Assembly: GCF_030160835.1 (NCBI RefSeq)
Contig: NZ_BSPC01000028.1
Span: 248,001-312,000 of the forward strand
Source of the DNA: Labrys miyagiensis
GTDB lineage: Bacteria > Pseudomonadota > Alphaproteobacteria > Rhizobiales > Labraceae
Reading direction: 5' to 3'
DNA length: 64,000 nucleotides
Position numbers and translations under genes: made by a program. Positions 61,012 through 64,000 of this stretch are shown one piece after another. Positions within the stretch are counted from its first letter, which is position 1. Each line of letters begins with the position of its first letter. Below the pieces are notes generated by a model. It made no database searches and was not told where the DNA came from. It saw only the letters and a program-made list of their open reading frames with translations.

Positions 61012-61136
61012 GTCATCCCGGGCGACCAAAGGGAGACCCGGGATCCATGAACACCGTCCCGTGAACCATGAACGCCATCGTACAAGGGCCAGTGTTCTTG
61101 GATTCCGGCGCTGCGCTTCGCTTCGGCCGGAATGAC
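61012..61136 (+). repeat. Intergenic repeat, family B (copy 4)
   Basis: GTCATCCCGGGCGACC..CCGGAATGAC edges with the CATGAACACCGTCC and TTGGATTCCGG core. About 20 bases longer in the middle than the other copies. It abuts the permease pseudogene, and may have entered or deleted its 5' part. Confidence 0.7.
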
Positions 61137-61145
61137 GAGGCTCAG

Positions 61146-61659
61146 ATGCTCCGCAAGAACCTTCACGACGACGAGAGCCGTATCGTTGCACCTCTCCTCG
61201 TGCCGCCCGTGACCTATGGCATTCCGCTCACCACCGTGCTCTACAAGGTCGGCCTCGGCAGCACGCTCGCCGGCATCATCATCGCCAATCTCGTGCCGGC
61301 CCTGCCCTTCGTCATCCTGGTGATGATCCCCTTCATCGAGCAGATCGATCCGAGGCTCGATCTTCCGGCATGTGCTGATCCCGCTGCTGCTGCCGGGTGC
61401 CCTCGCCGCCCTGCTCCTCGTCATGGTGCGTACCATCGCCATGTTCGAGCTTACCTTCCTCATCGCCGGCTCCGACAGCCAGACGCTGGTGGTTTCGCTC
61501 TACGCGGCCGTCACCGCCTCGGGTGTACGGGCGCCACAATCGATCGACGCCATGGCGGTGATCTACATGCTGAGCACGCTGATTTGGCTGGTGATCGCGC
61601 TGCGCTTCATCAATCCGACGCAGATGGTGACGCGGGTGAAGAAGCAACCGGCGCATTGA
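61146..61659 (+). pseudogene. ABC-transporter permease remnant, frameshifted and 5'-deleted
   Basis: Frame 1 from about 61170 reads GIPLTTVLYKVGLGSTLAGI..VPALPFVILVMIPFIEQIDPRL, then is lost near 61357. The neighbouring frame carries on GSIFRHVLIPLLLPGALAAL and runs to INPTQMVTRVKKQPAH (stop 61659). The EAA loop expected between IDPRL and FRHVLIPLLLPG is missing, so a short deletion changed the frame. The first helices are also absent. By pattern it is the C-terminal half of a spermidine/putrescine- or sugar-type permease. Confidence 0.75.
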
Positions 61660-61683
61660 TTTGGCGACGGCGATCGTAGCGGG

Positions 61684-62658
61684 TCAGGCCTTCGTCGGCT
61701 GCGGCGCAGGTGGCAACAGCCGACCGCGGATCAGGAGGTAGAGGCTGCCGATGGCGAGGATCCCGATCACGATATTGGCGATGGCGAAGAGGATCGGTGC
61801 CAGCACCAGCATGGGTTGACTGCCGCCTTCCCCCGCGAGGCGAATGACCGCGGTCGGCAGGGCGGCGGCGCCGAAGCTGAAGCCCCAATAGCCGGGCGAG
61901 AAGGGTTGCGCCATGATCCAGGGCAACAGCCGCAGCAGGATGAGGCCCTGCAGAATGGCGTAGCCCACCAGCGCCGTGGCGAAGACATCGCCGTGCCCAC
62001 CGCTGACATTGAGATAGGCGACCGCCCCAACCGCCGGCGGAGCCAGCTGGATACCGAGGCTCGGCCGCAGACGCTCGACCAGGGCAGGCGCATGCAGCAG
62101 GCGATTGACCAGCACGGATTCGATCGCAAGCCAGGAGAACAAGCCGCCGCCGAAAGCAAGCTGCCCCCAATCCGGCCAGCCGAGTGCCACGAGTGTCGAA
62201 GCCGTTACGAAACTGCCCGCAACGGTCGGCAGATAGAGAATGGCCGTTGCCGTCGAGAGGTCGCGCCCGCCGCGCCACAGGCCGCCCGAGCGGTAGACCG
62301 CGAACACAATCGCCCCGAGAGTACCTAGTGTCCCCAGCACCAGCGCTGCGCCGCGGGAATAGGGCAGAGCCGCCTGCGCCGTCAGCATTGTCGTCACTGG
62401 AGCCAGACCGATGAAGCAGCACTGGATGGCGTCGGCAAATTCGGCCTTCGCTTCGGACGAGGCGAACAGCCATTTGGCGGCGAACAGCACGATGAGCAGC
62501 GCCCATACAAGTGCGCCCACCGTGAGGATCACCTCCGATATGCCCGATGGCAGCTGCCACAGTCTTTCGGCGCCTCGCCACAACAGACCGAGCGCGAGAA
62601 GTCCGAGGGGAATCCCGAAGAAGGCGGCTGGCGGGTAACGGAAGCTGGCTGGCGTCAT
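61684..62658 (-). CDS. TDT/SLAC1-family transporter (TehA-like)
   Basis: A 324-aa membrane protein with about ten helices and the family pattern PAAFFGIPLGLLALGLLWR at the N-terminus, YLPTVAGSFVTASTLVALG, and YWGFSFGAAALPTAVIRL. The tellurite-resistance/dicarboxylate transporter group includes TehA and plant SLAC1 anion channels; an anion channel or exporter role is likely, but the ion is not known. It is convergent to the permease pseudogene (24-base gap). Confidence 0.85.
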   Translation of the reverse strand: MTPASFRYPPAAFFGIPLGLLALGLLWRGAERLWQLPSGISEVILTVGALVWALLIVLFAAKWLFASSEAKAEFADAIQCCFIGLAPVTTMLTAQAALPYSRGAALVLGTLGTLGAIVFAVYRSGGLWRGGRDLSTATAILYLPTVAGSFVTASTLVALGWPDWGQLAFGGGLFSWLAIESVLVNRLLHAPALVERLRPSLGIQLAPPAVGAVAYLNVSGGHGDVFATALVGYAILQGLILLRLLPWIMAQPFSPGYWGFSFGAAALPTAVIRLAGEGGSQPMLVLAPILFAIANIVIGILAIGSLYLLIRGRLLPPAPQPTKA

Positions 62659-62807
62659 CGATCTCTCCCAGGATCTCTCCTTGATTGTGCTCGTGACAAT
62701 AGCCGATTAAGGCATCCGATACGTCGCCGCGCGGCGCAAAAATCTCGCTGCATGGATCAGGCCGGAGGCCGTCATGGACGAGAATGCCCGGGCCTGTCCC
62801 GGCAACC

Positions 62808-63275
62808 TTACAACGGCTTGACCATGCGCAGCGTCTCCACCGCAAAGCCGTTCTTTTCGTAAAAGCGCCGCCCGCGGCCGTTGCTGGCGAAGACATCGAG
62901 CGACAAGGCCGCATAGCCCTTGTCCCGGGCCCAGGCCTCGGCGCCGTCCAGCAGCAGCCGGGCGACGCCCTGCCCCTCCGCCGCCTCGACAACGGCCAGC
63001 AGCGCGATATAGCCGATGCTCCTGCCAGTGATGCCATCGGGTCCGGGCAGAGCATGCAGGAAGCCGAGCCGCTCGCACCCCTCGCCTTCCGCGATCAGGG
63101 TCAACGAATCGGGTGGAGGATCCCTGAGATTGGCGGCCGAATAGGCGTCCTGGAAGGCGGCGATATCGTCAGCCTCGTGCAAGGTGGTCTCGATCACGCC
63201 CGCAAGGCGGCTGCCGAGGCCGAGCATGAAGCCCATGTCCTCTTCACCAGCCGCCTCGCGGATGCGTGCGCTCAT
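62808..63275 (-). CDS. GNAT-family N-acetyltransferase
   Basis: A 155-aa acetyltransferase: [20 protein letters not shown] forms the beta4 strand and pyrophosphate-binding loop (variant Q/RxxGxA: EGQGVAR), followed by [21 protein letters not shown], the C-terminal GNAT motif B. Acceptor unknown. It overlaps the tpiA stop by four bases (ATGA), so translation is coupled to triosephosphate isomerase, with no evident functional link. Confidence 0.85.
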   Translation of the reverse strand: MSARIREAAGEEDMGFMLGLGSRLAGVIETTLHEADDIAAFQDAYSAANLRDPPPDSLTLIAEGEGCERLGFLHALPGPDGITGRSIGYIALLAVVEAAEGQGVARLLLDGAEAWARDKGYAALSLDVFASNGRGRRFYEKNGFAVETLRMVKPL

Positions 63276-64000
63276 CCGCGATAGGCCGCAGCGATGCCGA
63301 GGAAATCGGCTGCCTTGAGCGAGGCGCCGCCAACCAGGGCCCCGTCGACATTGTCGACGCCCATCAATTCGGCCGCGTTGCTTGGCTTGCAGGAGCCGCC
63401 ATAGAGGATGCGAACGTTGTGGCCTTCCTCGCCAAGCGCGGCAATGAGCTTGGCCCGGATGAAATCATGCACTTCCTTGATGTCGCCGGTGGTCGGCGTC
63501 AGGCCGGTGCCGATGGCCCAGACCGGCTCATAGGCGATGACCACATTGGCCCCGGTGGCGCCGGGCGGAAGGGAACCTGCAAGTTGCACGTCGACGACTT
63601 CGAGCGCCTTGCCCGATTCGCGCTCGGCGCGGGTCTCGCCGATGCAGATGATGCCGATGATGCCGGCCCGCTGCGCCGCTTCGGCCTTCGCCTTCACATC
63701 GGCATCGGTCTCGCCGTGATCGGTGCGCCGCTCGGAATGGCCGACGATGACATAGCTCGCGCCGCAATCCTTGAGCATCTCCGCGGAAATGTCGCCGGTA
63801 TGGGCGCCCGACGGCTTGGCATGGCAATCCTGCGCGCCGATCTTGATGTGCTGGCCGGCAGCGGCTGCGGCAAAGCGGGCAATCAGCGTGAAGGGCGGGC
63901 AGATCAGCGTTTCGGCATGGCCGGCGCCACCACCGGCAATGCCGGAGGCAATGGCCTCAAGCTCGCCGACTCCCTTGAGGAGACCGTTCATCTTCCAATT
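63272..64000 (-). CDS. tpiA: Triosephosphate isomerase, 5' truncated at window edge
   Basis: Glycolytic enzyme interconverting dihydroxyacetone phosphate and glyceraldehyde-3-phosphate. Motifs: [10 protein letters not shown] (catalytic His), [12 protein letters not shown] (catalytic Glu), and the phosphate-binding [12 protein letters not shown] and GALVGGASL. The frame does not start at the internal ATG at 63991: the codons before it read N-W-K, part of the invariant GNWKMNG start, so the first residues lie beyond base 64000. At least 242 codons are present out of about 250. Confidence 0.95.
   Translation of the reverse strand, partial: NWKMNGLLKGVGELEAIASGIAGGGAGHAETLICPPFTLIARFAAAAAGQHIKIGAQDCHAKPSGAHTGDISAEMLKDCGASYVIVGHSERRTDHGETDADVKAKAEAAQRAGIIGIICIGETRAERESGKALEVVDVQLAGSLPPGATGANVVIAYEPVWAIGTGLTPTTGDIKEVHDFIRAKLIAALGEEGHNVRILYGGSCKPSNAAELMGVDNVDGALVGGASLKAADFLGIAAAYRG

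Noticed and set aside
63991-63991. ATG at 63991 as the tpiA start
   Set aside because: The preceding codons Asn-Trp-Lys complete the invariant NWKMNG motif, so the start is beyond the window.

Overview
The window reads as chromosomal DNA of a GC-rich alphaproteobacterium, most probably order Hyphomicrobiales (Rhizobiales). The support is a GTTC-N7-GTTC LexA box, a SAM-II riboswitch in front of metZ, a long double-domain dCTP deaminase next to metZ, the DUF4129/DUF4350/MoxR/DUF58/SpoIIM/RDD operon and the xdhABC + BMP-type transporter + uraD + allantoate-amidohydrolase cluster. No 16S rRNA is present, so the genus cannot be named.

Layout. 0-6.5 kb: cut-off Lrp/AsnC regulator, arginase-family hydrolase, secreted dienelactone hydrolase, broken outer-membrane protein and other decayed sequence, HAL-type aromatic ammonia-lyase with a PfkB kinase, DoxX-like protein. 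6.5-8.4 kb: gene-poor stretch with a possible 45-aa membrane protein, ending at tRNA-Gln(CUG). 8.7-11.4 kb: two paralogous membrane proteins, then an ~0.9-kb non-coding block with terminal inverted repeats. 11.4-17.6 kb: MoxR operon (minus). 17.7-22 kb: UvrD-like helicase behind a LexA box, SRAP/YedK protein, quinone oxidoreductase. 21.9-25.1 kb: divergent copper module (CopZ-like chaperone; copA-cueR) with two CueR-type promoters. 25.4-29 kb: degenerate peptide-deformylase paralogue, DUF1428, YdeI-like, ArsC/Spx-like and MFS genes. 29.2-35.8 kb: binding-protein sugar-type ABC transporter, Cys/Met-metabolism PLP enzyme, GntR regulator (minus). 36-39.4 kb: rimO, a ParE-type toxin-antitoxin pair, small ORF, EamA exporter.

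39.6-45.4 kb is the most unusual part: TIR protein, SLOG-like protein, possible 47-aa ORF, small membrane protein and unknown 220-aa protein on the plus strand, meeting tail-to-tail a second, larger TIR protein on the minus strand. TIR (NAD+-cleaving or cyclising), SLOG (nucleotide-sensing) and a membrane protein together suggest a nucleotide-signalling antiphage system of Thoeris-like logic, but not the canonical two-gene layout.

45.4-57.2 kb: purine catabolism on the minus strand: xdhA-xdhB-xdhC, nucleoside/purine-type ABC transporter (ATPase, two permeases, BMP lipoprotein-family binding protein), uraD and an AllC-like hydrolase. 57.6-64 kb: metZ with SAM-II riboswitch, dcd, two paralogous secreted four-Cys proteins, an ABC-permease pseudogene, TDT/SLAC1-type transporter, GNAT acetyltransferase, and tpiA running off the right edge.

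Many intergenic gaps carry short nested inverted repeats of several recurrent families (A-F, X below). No rRNA, CRISPR array, intact transposase, integrase or prophage gene was seen.
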